Made by a program: the position numbers and the translations under genes. Below the pieces are notes generated by a model. It was not told where the DNA came from. It did no database searches and worked only from the letters and a program-made list of their open reading frames with translations. Source: Fulvivirga maritima (GTDB lineage: Bacteria > Bacteroidota > Bacteroidia > Cytophagales > Cyclobacteriaceae). From it: a stretch of DNA of 64,000 nucleotides. Of this stretch, positions 37,373 through 45,331 are shown one piece after another; the first letter of the stretch is position 1, and the number at the start of each line of letters is the position of its first letter. Location of the stretch: assembly GCF_021389955.1 (NCBI RefSeq), contig NZ_CP089980.1:1983501-2047500 (forward strand), in the 5' to 3' direction.

Positions 37373-38551
37373 ATGAAAATTGCTTCGAAATTTCTTTCGT
37401 TAATGGCACTGACAGGACTTTTAGTATTCTCATCATGTGGTGACGACGATGACGGTGGATCTACACCTGAACCAACAAAAGATGGTATTATAGAAAGCCA
37501 AGATGATGCGGATTTAGATGCTGCAGATTTGAAAGGATCTGTAACCGCAGACATTAAATTGGATGCAGCTACTGAGTGGACTTTGACAGGTCCATTGGCC
37601 GTAAAGTCAGGGGCTACTTTAACTATAGAAGCTGGAACTACTATTAAAGCTGTTGCTGGTGGCACGAATGTATATATGGTTATCGAAACGGGTGCTAAAA
37701 TTATGGCAGAGGGTACAGCTACGGATCCTATCAAAATAACTTCAGCTGCTTCTAACCCTCGTTCTGGTGACTGGGGTGGTTTAATAGTGAATGGTCTTGC
37801 TCCAATTAGTGGAGGGGGTACATCCACTACAGAGGTATTGCCTTTGTCATATGGTGGTGACGCCGTTGAGGATAACTCAGGTGTAATTAAATATATGATT
37901 CTAGAGTATACAGGTGCTCGAATCAATGGAGAAAAAGAATTTAATGGATTTACTTTCTATGCTGTTGGCTCTGGAACTATTGTAGAAAATATTGCTATTA
38001 ATTATGGAGATGATGATGGAATAGAGTTCTTCGGTGGTCGTGTTAATGTTAAAAATATATTAGCAGTAAACATCAGAGATGATATGTTTGACTGGACTCA
38101 GGGTTACCAAGGAACAATCACCAATGCGTACGGTATCAGACAGTCAGGTTTTACTGCTGAGTCAGAAGATGTTAGAGGTCTTGAAGGAGACGGTAACTTA
38201 GATGGAATTTCGCCAGACCAAGAAGGTCAGTCTGATGTAACTTTTAATGGTTTAACTATCATTAATGAGGATGAGACAACGAATTTTGCAGACCTTATTA
38301 AGGTAAGAAGAGGATCTTCTATTACAATAACTAACGGGTTTGTTTCTGATGTTGCTACAGCTGAAGACTTCATAGACTGCACAGATAAAAAAGGTCACGC
38401 TGCAGGTGGAACTATTACTGTTGTGGGAGCTGGTACAGTAGATATCGAAGATGTTCAAGCTGGGGATAATGAGGTAATTGTTACTGCTACAGAAGGTGAA
38501 ACAGGTGGAGTTGATGCTGCTCTGTTCTCGTGGACAAGTATTCTTAACTAA
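37373..38551 (+). CDS. predicted surface lipoprotein with beta-helix repeats
   Basis: About 392 residues from ATG 37373. Lipoprotein signal MKIASKFLSLMALTGLLVFSSC (Cys22) is followed by GDDDDGG, which fits the acidic export signal placing lipoproteins on the cell surface in Bacteroidota. The body has repeated beta-helix-like turns (SGATLTIEAGTTIKA, GDWGGLIVNGLAPISGG, VENIAINYGDDDGIEFFGG). I know this fold in Bacteroidota proteins with no assigned function. It is 21 bases after the TonB receptor, and the only terminator lies after it, so the two form one transcript. It probably caps or feeds the receptor (inference). Confidence 0.78.
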   Translation: MKIASKFLSLMALTGLLVFSSCGDDDDGGSTPEPTKDGIIESQDDADLDAADLKGSVTADIKLDAATEWTLTGPLAVKSGATLTIEAGTTIKAVAGGTNVYMVIETGAKIMAEGTATDPIKITSAASNPRSGDWGGLIVNGLAPISGGGTSTTEVLPLSYGGDAVEDNSGVIKYMILEYTGARINGEKEFNGFTFYAVGSGTIVENIAINYGDDDGIEFFGGRVNVKNILAVNIRDDMFDWTQGYQGTITNAYGIRQSGFTAESEDVRGLEGDGNLDGISPDQEGQSDVTFNGLTIINEDETTNFADLIKVRRGSSITITNGFVSDVATAEDFIDCTDKKGHAAGGTITVVGAGTVDIEDVQAGDNEVIVTATEGETGGVDAALFSWTSILN

Positions 38552-38561
38552 GATAATATAG

Positions 38562-38630
38562 TATTGGCGTAGGTTGGTGTGGCTGCAACCAAATAAAACA
38601 CCACAGTCAGAGAAATCTGCTACGTCAATA
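38562..38630 (+). ncRNA. candidate structured RNA in the 3' region of the lipoprotein transcript
   Basis: TATTGGCGTAG at 38562-38572 pairs over 11 bases (one G-U) with CTACGTCAATA at 38620-38630. Inside are two competing stems: GGTTG 38572-38576 with CAACC 38586-38590, or TGGTGT 38575-38580 with ACACCA 38598-38603. A terminator follows within 10 bases. No known RNA family is recognised; it may be a 3' stability element or a small RNA. Confidence 0.4.
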
Positions 38631-38639
38631 TTAGATATG

Positions 38640-38668
38640 AGGACAACCAGAAATGGTTGTCCTTTTTT
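38640..38668 (+). terminator. rho-independent terminator after the receptor-lipoprotein pair
   Basis: Stem AGGACAACCA / TGGTTGTCCT with a GAAA loop, followed by a T run. Confidence 0.85.
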
Positions 38669-38725
38669 ATTTAGGCATTAATTATATAACATAATAGTAA
38701 TCTAAGCTTTTATAATGATATTATT

Positions 38726-38766
38726 ATAATTATTAATTTAATATAATTATTAATTTAATATAATTA
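38726..38766. repeat. 17-base tandem repeat, about 2.4 copies
   Basis: ATAATTATTAATTTAAT at 38726-38742, an identical copy at 38743-38759, then ATAATTA. Entirely A+T, ending just before the small lipoprotein gene, so it may be part of its promoter region. Confidence 0.75.
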
Positions 38767-38784
38767 ACTAAACCTAATGTGATT

Positions 38785-39297
38785 ATGAAAAAGAAATTAA
38801 AATTTTGTCTTAGTGTTTTAGCCGTATTAATATTTTTTTCATCATGTGATGAAAATGAAATTCATAAGGCATCAACAGTAGAGAATGATCCAATGTTAAT
38901 GATCGGGGAAGTGGTCAATAGAAAGGCAAGTCAGCAAGAACTTCAGTCTATTCCTGAACCTGATGCAAATACCTATCGTATAGGATGTGCTCTTAGTGAT
39001 GATGTTCAGTGCGGAGAAGCTAGTTCTGAAGCAGCTTACTATATTGAGAATTGTTCGGTTTATCCAAAAAGTTGGCCTCCTTCAGGTGATGTTACACAAT
39101 TCTACAAAGGTTTTTCATTTTATATGGATAGTGATGATGATGTTAGCATGGATATATATGAGGATGATCTTCAAGATCATGTTGATGAAATTATTGCTTC
39201 AACTGGATCAGTGTCTTACATAGATGCACAAATAATATATTGGCCTTGCAGTAAAGGTTATAATGCCGCAGTAATCCTGTATACCGTTTACAAATAA
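38785..39297 (+). CDS. small cysteine-containing lipoprotein of unknown function
   Basis: About 170 residues from ATG 38785 (GTG 38779 possible). Signal MKKKLKFCLSVLAVLIFFSSC with lipobox Cys21, then DENE, an acidic stretch after the Cys that may direct surface export. The mature part has four further Cys (GCALSDDVQCGE, ENCSVYP, WPCSKGY), enough for two disulphides, and an acidic patch SDDDVSMDIYEDDLQDH. I recognise no domain. It is a single-gene unit between two terminators and is preceded by an AT-only tandem repeat. Confidence 0.65.
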   Translation: MKKKLKFCLSVLAVLIFFSSCDENEIHKASTVENDPMLMIGEVVNRKASQQELQSIPEPDANTYRIGCALSDDVQCGEASSEAAYYIENCSVYPKSWPPSGDVTQFYKGFSFYMDSDDDVSMDIYEDDLQDHVDEIIASTGSVSYIDAQIIYWPCSKGYNAAVILYTVYK

Positions 39298-39315
39298 AAC
39301 TAATCCCTAACCTGT

Positions 39316-39350
39316 AGGCTATTGATCTATTTTCAATGGCCTGTTTTTTT
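39316..39350 (+). terminator. rho-independent terminator after the small lipoprotein gene
   Basis: AGGCTATTGA at 39316-39325 pairs with TCAATGGCCT at 39333-39342 (one G-U), followed by G and seven T. Confidence 0.8.
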
Positions 39351-39407
39351 ATTTAAAACTTTTATACTTATTGACCGTTTTTCCTATAGGATATGAATCA
39401 TTAAATA

Positions 39408-40313
39408 ATGAGTGGAACTGTACTAATCACAGGAGGAACGGGCCTCATAGGGGGCAGACTTACCGAGCTACTTCAGCAGAAAAATTATACGGTAAAATAT
39501 TTGAGCAGAAACCCTAAAAAGGTGAAGAACATAGAGGCTTATGCCTGGGATGTTAATGCTCATACTATTGATGAAGCCTGCTTACAAGGAACTGATTATA
39601 TCATTAACCTGGCAGGAGCGGGAATAGCTGATGAAAGGTGGAATAAAGAGAGAAAGAAAATTCTGTTAGAGAGTAGAACCCGATCTACGGCTTTACTGAA
39701 GGACCTCCTTCGAGATCATGAACATCAGGTGAAGGCTGTGGTGTCGGCGTCTGCCATTGGTTATTATGGTTATGACTCTGGTGGGGTTATGAAAAGAGAG
39801 GAAAGCCGTTTTGGAGATGATTTTTTGGCCACTGTAACTAAGGCCTGGGAGGCAGAAGCCGATCTTATTGCCGATCTGGGCATTAAAGTGTCAAAAATAA
39901 GAGTTGGTTTAGTGCTTACCCCGAAGGGAGGGGCGCTAGAAAAGCTAATGATCCCTGCAAAATTTGGATTGAATGCTCCATTAGGATCAGGGGATCAGTA
40001 TATGAGCTGGATTCATATAGATGACCTTTGTCATCAGTTTATATATGCTATGGAAAATCAATTAATAGGACCATATAATGGCGTAGCTCCAAATCCTGTT
40101 ACTAATAAAGAATTTACAAAAACTACTTCATCGGTGCTGCACAAGCCCGCTTTTTTACCTCCGGTGCCCGCTTTTATGTTAAAGCTGATTTTAGGCGAAA
40201 TGGCTTCCATGCTATTAGGAGGGAGTAGAGTATCCTCAGAAAAGATAGAAGAAAAAGGTTTTCAGTTTCAATATCCACAGTTGCGTTCCGCATTAGAAGA
40301 CCTTATCGGCTGA
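39408..40313 (+). CDS. TIGR01777-type NAD(P)-binding epimerase/oxidoreductase (YfcH-like)
   Basis: A 301-residue extended short-chain dehydrogenase-like protein. The nucleotide motif is TGGTGLIGGRL at residues 8-18; SASAIGYYG and the C-terminal DUF1731-like block (KPAFLPPVPAFMLKLILGEM) are typical of the YfcH/SulA-like family. The substrate is unknown. In plants a relative acts in cell division; the bacterial role is unclear. ATG start; the terminator of the previous gene is upstream. Confidence 0.88.
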   Translation: MSGTVLITGGTGLIGGRLTELLQQKNYTVKYLSRNPKKVKNIEAYAWDVNAHTIDEACLQGTDYIINLAGAGIADERWNKERKKILLESRTRSTALLKDLLRDHEHQVKAVVSASAIGYYGYDSGGVMKREESRFGDDFLATVTKAWEAEADLIADLGIKVSKIRVGLVLTPKGGALEKLMIPAKFGLNAPLGSGDQYMSWIHIDDLCHQFIYAMENQLIGPYNGVAPNPVTNKEFTKTTSSVLHKPAFLPPVPAFMLKLILGEMASMLLGGSRVSSEKIEEKGFQFQYPQLRSALEDLIG

Positions 40314-40387
40314 GCATAAGTTTGATAACTGTTTGTTATAAGAAAACTTATTAAGTATGTTTATCAGCTGTTTAAAATTTTAAGACA

Positions 40388-41146
40388 ATGAAAGGAAAAA
40401 AGAGAAAGCAAGATCATATAGAGAATTTTGATGAATTAAGTGAAGACGAAAAAAGAATTATTCGTGCTTTTGAAGAGAAAGATTGGAATGAAATAAAAAG
40501 TTATGACTCCTGGGTGATATTCAAAGTAATGTCAGAGTTTGTGGAGGGGTTTGAAAAACTAGCCAAAATTGGCCCGTGTGTAACTATTTTTGGATCTGCC
40601 AGAACTCGTGATGACCACAAATATTATAAAATGGCTGAGAAAATTGCGGCTAAGTTGGTAAGACATGGCTATGGTGTTATTTCAGGCGGTGGTCCTGGTA
40701 TTATGGAGGCGGCTAATAAAGGAGCCAAATCTGAAGGGGGTAAGTCAGTAGGACTAAATATTATTCTTCCATTCGAGCAGAAAGGAAATGATTACATAGA
40801 CCCTGATAAGCTGATCACTTTTGATTACTTCTTCGTGAGAAAAGTAATGTTCACTAAATACTCTCAGGGCTTTATAGTTATGCCTGGAGGTTTTGGTACT
40901 TTAGATGAACTATTTGAAGCTTTAACCTTAATCCAAACCAAAAAAATCGGGAAATTCCCTATTGTACTGGTGGGTAAAGAATATTGGGGAGGCCTGATAG
41001 ACTGGATCAAAGATGTAATGCTTACAGCTGCTAATAATGTGAGTAAAGAAGATCTTAATCTGTTTAAAATTGTAGAGACAGAAAAAGAGGCTGTGGAAGT
41101 AATTGATGACTTCTATGCTAAGTACCTTCTATCACCTAATTTTTAA
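40388..41146 (+). CDS. LOG-family protein (TIGR00730, nucleotide 5'-monophosphate phosphoribohydrolase-like)
   Basis: A 252-residue Rossmann-like protein. The signatures are SGGGPGIMEAANKGA and the catalytic PGGFGTLDELFEALT. LOG proteins hydrolyse nucleoside 5'-monophosphates (cytokinin type in plants, other purine nucleotides in bacteria). An N-terminal extension of about 60 charged residues precedes the core. Older databases call such proteins 'lysine decarboxylase', which is a misnomer. Confidence 0.9.
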   Translation: MKGKKRKQDHIENFDELSEDEKRIIRAFEEKDWNEIKSYDSWVIFKVMSEFVEGFEKLAKIGPCVTIFGSARTRDDHKYYKMAEKIAAKLVRHGYGVISGGGPGIMEAANKGAKSEGGKSVGLNIILPFEQKGNDYIDPDKLITFDYFFVRKVMFTKYSQGFIVMPGGFGTLDELFEALTLIQTKKIGKFPIVLVGKEYWGGLIDWIKDVMLTAANNVSKEDLNLFKIVETEKEAVEVIDDFYAKYLLSPNF

Positions 41147-41238
41147 AAAATTACTGTTCAGAGTTGGCTTTTGTGAACTATTTAAATCGTCTAAGAATTA
41201 AATAATTGTTGGTGCTAATTTTTTAAACTACAATACTT

Positions 41239-42201
41239 ATGAAATACTTCCCTCATGCTATTTCGTTGCTATCATTAATCATTATATGTAGTTATGTAAA
41301 GTATGATAACAGCAGAGCTGAATCTGCTACTATTACTAAAAAAGCAGTTACGGCAGATATGCCGAGGTATAACATAAACCATGCTCCGGGAGGTGAATAT
41401 ATGGGATACTTAAATGCCGTTTCACTAGACATTCCCAGTGAGCTTACTTTTGCAGGAGAGAGGGTTCCTTTGGAAATTCCTGATGTGAAAGAGCGGTTAG
41501 ATAGAGAGTTGCTGATTAATACTTATTGGCACAGCAGCACTATTGTATTGATAAAGAAGGCGCACCGATGGCTTCCTCAGATCGAAGAGATTTTGAAGAA
41601 GAATGATATTCCTGATGACTTTAAATATTTAACAGCCATAGAAGGCGGCTTTGCTAATGTGGTATCTCCTAGTAATGCCGTAGGCTTTTGGCAGATTCTC
41701 GAATCTTCAGGCAAAGAAAATGGCCTGGAGATAGATAGAGAAGTGGATGAACGCTATGATCCTTTAAAAGCTACCGAGGCTGCTTGCAGTTACTTGAGGA
41801 AGTCATATAAAAAATTTGGCAACTGGACTAACGTAGCAGCCTCATATAATAGAGGCATGGCCGGCCTGCAACGGGCTTTAGATAATCAAAAAGTAGACTC
41901 ATACTATGATCTTCTGCTCAATGAAGAAACATCCAGGTATGTATTTAGAATTCTGGCGATTAAGGAAATCATTGAGCATCCTAAAAAATACGGTTTCAAT
42001 ATAGAGAAGAAACACCTTTATGATGCCGAAGAACTACGCTATGTAGAGGTGGATCATGATATTAAAGACCTAATAGCCTTTGCTAAGGATCAGGGCATTA
42101 ATTATAAATTACTGAAAAGACATAATCCGTGGCTTAGAGATGATCACTTGGATGTTTCCCGAAATCAGGTATATCGCATTGCCATTCCTGTTAGTAATTA
42201 G
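41239..42201 (+). CDS. exported lytic transglycosylase (SLT domain, MltD-like)
   Basis: A 320-residue protein with an N-terminal hydrophobic export signal (about residues 5-20) and an SLT domain at about 110-245. The catalytic Glu is Glu135 in LTAIEGGFAN (usually AxESxF), followed by PSNAVGFWQI and ASYNRGMAGLQRAL. No LysM repeats follow, although the last 70 residues (including LLKRHNPWLR) resemble the linker before LysM in MltD. It cleaves peptidoglycan glycan strands to leave 1,6-anhydro ends, probably in the periplasm. Confidence 0.88.
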   Translation: MKYFPHAISLLSLIIICSYVKYDNSRAESATITKKAVTADMPRYNINHAPGGEYMGYLNAVSLDIPSELTFAGERVPLEIPDVKERLDRELLINTYWHSSTIVLIKKAHRWLPQIEEILKKNDIPDDFKYLTAIEGGFANVVSPSNAVGFWQILESSGKENGLEIDREVDERYDPLKATEAACSYLRKSYKKFGNWTNVAASYNRGMAGLQRALDNQKVDSYYDLLLNEETSRYVFRILAIKEIIEHPKKYGFNIEKKHLYDAEELRYVEVDHDIKDLIAFAKDQGINYKLLKRHNPWLRDDHLDVSRNQVYRIAIPVSN

Positions 42202-42328
42202 TAGCGTTTAAGTTATTAGGTGATATAACCTTAATTGAAAGAAACCCATAAAGACTAACACTATTGCAGTCTTTGCGTTATCTTCAGAAAGGTGATTATC
42301 ATTTTAAATAACGCAAACAATACTCTTT

Positions 42329-42664
42329 ATGGAAAAGACCTATTATGATCCCGCAGATTTAAAAAAGTTTGGAGATGTAGCAGAGTTTGGCCCAGAATTG
42401 GCCAAAAAGTTTTTTGATTACTACGGAGATGTCTTTAAGGAAGGTGCTCTCACTGCTCGTGAAAAATCACTTATTGCTCTGGCAGTAGCTCATGCTATCC
42501 AATGTCCATATTGTATAGATGCTTATACTTCAGATTCATTAGAGAAGGGAGTTACAGATGAGCAAATGATGGAAGCCGTGCATGTAACTACAGCTATTAG
42601 AGGCGGAGCATCATTAGTGCATAGTGTACAAATGATGAATAAGTCTAAGAAGCTTTCTATGTAG
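42329..42664 (+). CDS. carboxymuconolactone decarboxylase/AhpD-like protein of the arsenosugar locus
   Basis: A 111-residue protein with the CMD/AhpD fold and an active-site CPYC at residues 59-62 (AHAIQCPYCIDAYT). It is the 'arsenosugar biosynthesis-associated peroxidase-like' type known to sit directly before arsS, here with a 9-base gap. The role in the pathway is not proved; by family it would be a thiol-dependent peroxidase or electron donor. Confidence 0.85.
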   Translation: MEKTYYDPADLKKFGDVAEFGPELAKKFFDYYGDVFKEGALTAREKSLIALAVAHAIQCPYCIDAYTSDSLEKGVTDEQMMEAVHVTTAIRGGASLVHSVQMMNKSKKLSM

Positions 42665-42673
42665 TGCTATATT

Positions 42674-43729
42674 ATGATTAAATCATTAAGAGCTAACCAC
42701 CATATTTTAGCCAATACGCAAGAGCAACTGCGGATACTTTCTGAAGGCATGTTTGCTGATGGCGAGCTACCTACTTTTGAGGATAAGCTTAGCCTGATCA
42801 ATGAATACCCTTTAAAGCCGAATAGCCTCGAAATATTTCAGGTAAATGTGGGTTATATGTGCAATCAGGTGTGTAAGCATTGTCATGTAGATGCGGGGCC
42901 TGATCGTAAAGAAATTATGACTCGCGATACCATGAAAATGTGTATCGATATTATTAGGAAAGCGAATATTAAAACGCTGGACCTTACCGGTGGTGCGCCT
43001 GAAATGAATCCGGATTTCCGTTGGTTTGTAGAAGAAGCTAATAAGGCAGGAGTTGATGAGATAATTGTGCGGTCTAACCTGACTATAATCCTGGCTAACC
43101 CGTCTTATCATGATTTACCCCAGTTTTTCAAAGAAAATAAAGTAAGAGTAATTTCTTCCTTGCCATTTTATCAGCCAGATAAGACGGATAGGCAAAGAGG
43201 GAAGGGAGTTTTTGAAAAATCTATAAAAGCCTTACAAATGCTCAATGAAGTGGGCTATGGAAAAGAGGGTACAGGTTTATTAATGGATCTGGTGTATAAC
43301 CCGGCCGGAGCTTTTTTGCCAGCTGATCAACTACAGCTTGAGAGAGATTTTAAAAAGGAATTAAAAAATCATTTTGATATAGATTTTAATAGCCTTTTTA
43401 CCATTACCAACTTGCCCATAAGTCGGTTTTTGGAGTTTTTACTGCGTACGGATAACTATGACGACTATATGGAGAAATTAGTTAATGCTTTTAATCCGGC
43501 AGCCGTAAAAGGTGTTATGTGTCGCAATACACTTTCTGTAGATTACCAGGGCTATCTATATGATTGTGATTTTAATCAGATGCTAGGCTTAAAAGTGCAG
43601 AAGGCTGCTGGTCAGCATTTGAGAGATTTTGATATAAATAAATTAGAGAACAGAGAAATTAAAATAAGTCAACACTGCTATGGCTGTACTGCAGGAGCTG
43701 GCTCCAGCTGCCAGGGTACAGTGGCATGA
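42674..43729 (+). CDS. arsS: arsenosugar biosynthesis radical SAM protein ArsS
   Basis: A 351-residue radical SAM enzyme. The 4Fe-4S site is Cys63, Cys67, Cys70 (CNQVCKHCHVDAGP). The C-terminal DUF3641 part has MCRNTLSVDYQGYLYDCDFNQ and a final Cys cluster (QHCYGCTAGAGSSC). ArsS makes dimethylarsinoyl deoxyadenosine from dimethylarsinous compounds. Some members are selenoproteins; this one reads through with Cys and no in-frame TGA. It is translated with the CMD gene. No arsM methyltransferase gene is nearby, so the arsenic source must be made elsewhere. Confidence 0.88.
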   Translation: MIKSLRANHHILANTQEQLRILSEGMFADGELPTFEDKLSLINEYPLKPNSLEIFQVNVGYMCNQVCKHCHVDAGPDRKEIMTRDTMKMCIDIIRKANIKTLDLTGGAPEMNPDFRWFVEEANKAGVDEIIVRSNLTIILANPSYHDLPQFFKENKVRVISSLPFYQPDKTDRQRGKGVFEKSIKALQMLNEVGYGKEGTGLLMDLVYNPAGAFLPADQLQLERDFKKELKNHFDIDFNSLFTITNLPISRFLEFLLRTDNYDDYMEKLVNAFNPAAVKGVMCRNTLSVDYQGYLYDCDFNQMLGLKVQKAAGQHLRDFDINKLENREIKISQHCYGCTAGAGSSCQGTVA

Positions 43730-43775
43730 GCAGGTAAATGTTGCACCTTACATTAGCTAAGGTTATTATTGTCTT

Positions 43776-44594
43776 ATGACTATAGATCAAATAAAAGAAA
43801 CCACCGCTTTTCTGCAAGATAAGGGAATAACTTCTCCTCAGATAGGCGTAATACTAGGCACAGGCCTGGGCAATAAATTTGTAGAGCAAATAAATATAGA
43901 GGTTGAAATTTCTTACGATGATATACCTCATTTTCCACAGGCTACAGTAGAGTTTCATCATGGCAAATTGATTTATGGTGAAATTGCAGGTAAGAAGGTG
44001 CTAGCCATGCAGGGCCGCTTTCATTATTACGAAGGTTACAATATGAAACAAGTGACCTTTCCGGTAAGGGTGATGAAGTGTCTGGGAGTGCAGCAATTGC
44101 TCATTTCTAATGCTGCTGGCAATATGAATCTAGTGTGGAAAAAAGGAGATATGATGCTTATTGAAGATCATATTAATCTACAGCCAGAGAACCCATTAGT
44201 TGGGCCTAACATAGATGAACTGGGGCCTCGCTTTCCTGACATGAGCCAGCCTTATGATGAGCAAATGAGTAATATGCTTATGGATATTGGCTATGAAAAA
44301 CATATACACTTGCACCGAGGGGTGTATGTGGCGGTAACTGGTCCTAACCTGGAAACTAAAGCGGAATATAAATATCTCAAAAAAATAGGAGCTGATGTAG
44401 TAGGTATGTCCACCGTGCCAGAGGTAATAGTGGCTAATCACATGTCTCTACCTTGTTGCGCTATTTCTGTACTTACTGATGATTGTGATCCTGATAATCT
44501 GCAACCAGTGAGCCTAGATGAAATCTTAGAGATTGCCGGTGAGGCAGAGGTAAAACTTACCGCCTTATTTGTAGAGCTCATCGCTAAGCTTTAA
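43776..44594 (+). CDS. purine nucleoside phosphorylase, trimeric type I
   Basis: A 272-residue enzyme of the human-type PNP family: phosphate loop LGTGLGNKF at about residues 28-36, HHG in VEFHHGKL, MQGRFHYYEGY, SNAAGNMN, and VGMSTVPEV, then LTDDCDPDN. It splits inosine and guanosine with phosphate for purine salvage. A TTG / TATTATTG pair at 43741-43771 with 20-base spacing could be its promoter and would give a nearly leaderless transcript. Confidence 0.93.
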   Translation: MTIDQIKETTAFLQDKGITSPQIGVILGTGLGNKFVEQINIEVEISYDDIPHFPQATVEFHHGKLIYGEIAGKKVLAMQGRFHYYEGYNMKQVTFPVRVMKCLGVQQLLISNAAGNMNLVWKKGDMMLIEDHINLQPENPLVGPNIDELGPRFPDMSQPYDEQMSNMLMDIGYEKHIHLHRGVYVAVTGPNLETKAEYKYLKKIGADVVGMSTVPEVIVANHMSLPCCAISVLTDDCDPDNLQPVSLDEILEIAGEAEVKLTALFVELIAKL

Positions 44595-44714
44595 TCTTTC
44601 TTGTAAAAACCAAAAGTAACAAAATAGCGTATCTGTGTAGGTAAAGGTTGTTCAAACAATTAATTGAACCCTACCTTTTACTGAGGTGTTATTACATCAT
44701 AGAATAGATAGCTT

Positions 44715-45236
44715 ATGTTATTCGTTAAAAATATTTTAATCATATCAATATTGACAATTATGCTAGGTGAAGCTAATGCTCAAACAAGTAATGATCATAA
44801 AAACAATCCTTATTACTCCAGAACGGATACTTCTAAATTAAATGTGAGTAATGCGGAATGGAAAAAAATACTTCCTCCTGATTTATATGCTGTGGCAAGA
44901 GAAGCAGCTACAGAAAGAGCCTTTACAGGAGAATATTGGGATACTGACGTAAAAGGAGTTTACTACTGTGCTGTATGCGGAAACAAATTGTTTTATTCTG
45001 ATGCTAAGTTCGCCAGTAGTTGCGGTTGGCCCAGCTTTTATGAGGCCGTAAGAGAAAATAGTGTTATTTACAAAGATGATAACTCTTATGGAATGCATCG
45101 TATAGAAGTGTTATGTGGAAGATGCGATTCTCACCTTGGTCATATTTTTGACGATGGTCCTGCTCCCACTTACAAAAGATTTTGCATGAACTCCATTTCT
45201 TTAGATTTCGATCCTGATTTGGCAGTGGGGAATTAA
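44715..45236 (+). CDS. msrB: exported peptide-methionine (R)-S-oxide reductase MsrB
   Basis: A 173-residue MsrB with an N-terminal signal peptide (about residues 1-22, ending NAQT), so it works outside the cytoplasm. Zinc-binding Cys85, Cys88, Cys134, Cys137 (CAVCG, CGRCD); catalytic Cys157 in RFCMNS; CGWPSF with Cys103 as a possible recycling Cys. It repairs oxidised methionine in envelope proteins. It is a single MsrB domain; no MsrA is present in this window. Confidence 0.93.
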   Translation: MLFVKNILIISILTIMLGEANAQTSNDHKNNPYYSRTDTSKLNVSNAEWKKILPPDLYAVAREAATERAFTGEYWDTDVKGVYYCAVCGNKLFYSDAKFASSCGWPSFYEAVRENSVIYKDDNSYGMHRIEVLCGRCDSHLGHIFDDGPAPTYKRFCMNSISLDFDPDLAVGN

Positions 45237-45270
45237 TTTACACTCACGGTTTATAATCATTTTTTATCAG

Positions 45271-45301
45271 TTGCATTTAACCATTCAATGGCTCAATTTT
45301 G
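45271..45301 (+). promoter_or_regulatory. candidate promoter for uvrA
   Basis: TTG at 45271-45273, 20 bases, then CAATTTTG at 45294-45301 (one mismatch to TAnnTTTG), 30 bases before the ATG. No LexA-type box is seen. Confidence 0.33.
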
Positions 45302-45331
45302 TGTTTTACGCAAAACCAAACTAAATAGCCT

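Noticed and set aside
38726-38766. Short tandem repeat as a CRISPR array
   Set aside because: The copies are directly adjacent with no spacers, all A+T, and no cas genes are seen.
41239-42201. LysM repeats at the end of the lytic transglycosylase
   Set aside because: The last 70 residues resemble the region before LysM but lack a complete LysM motif.
42674-43729. Selenocysteine in ArsS
   Set aside because: No in-frame TGA lies in the gene; the frame runs to a normal stop with Cys at the key sites.
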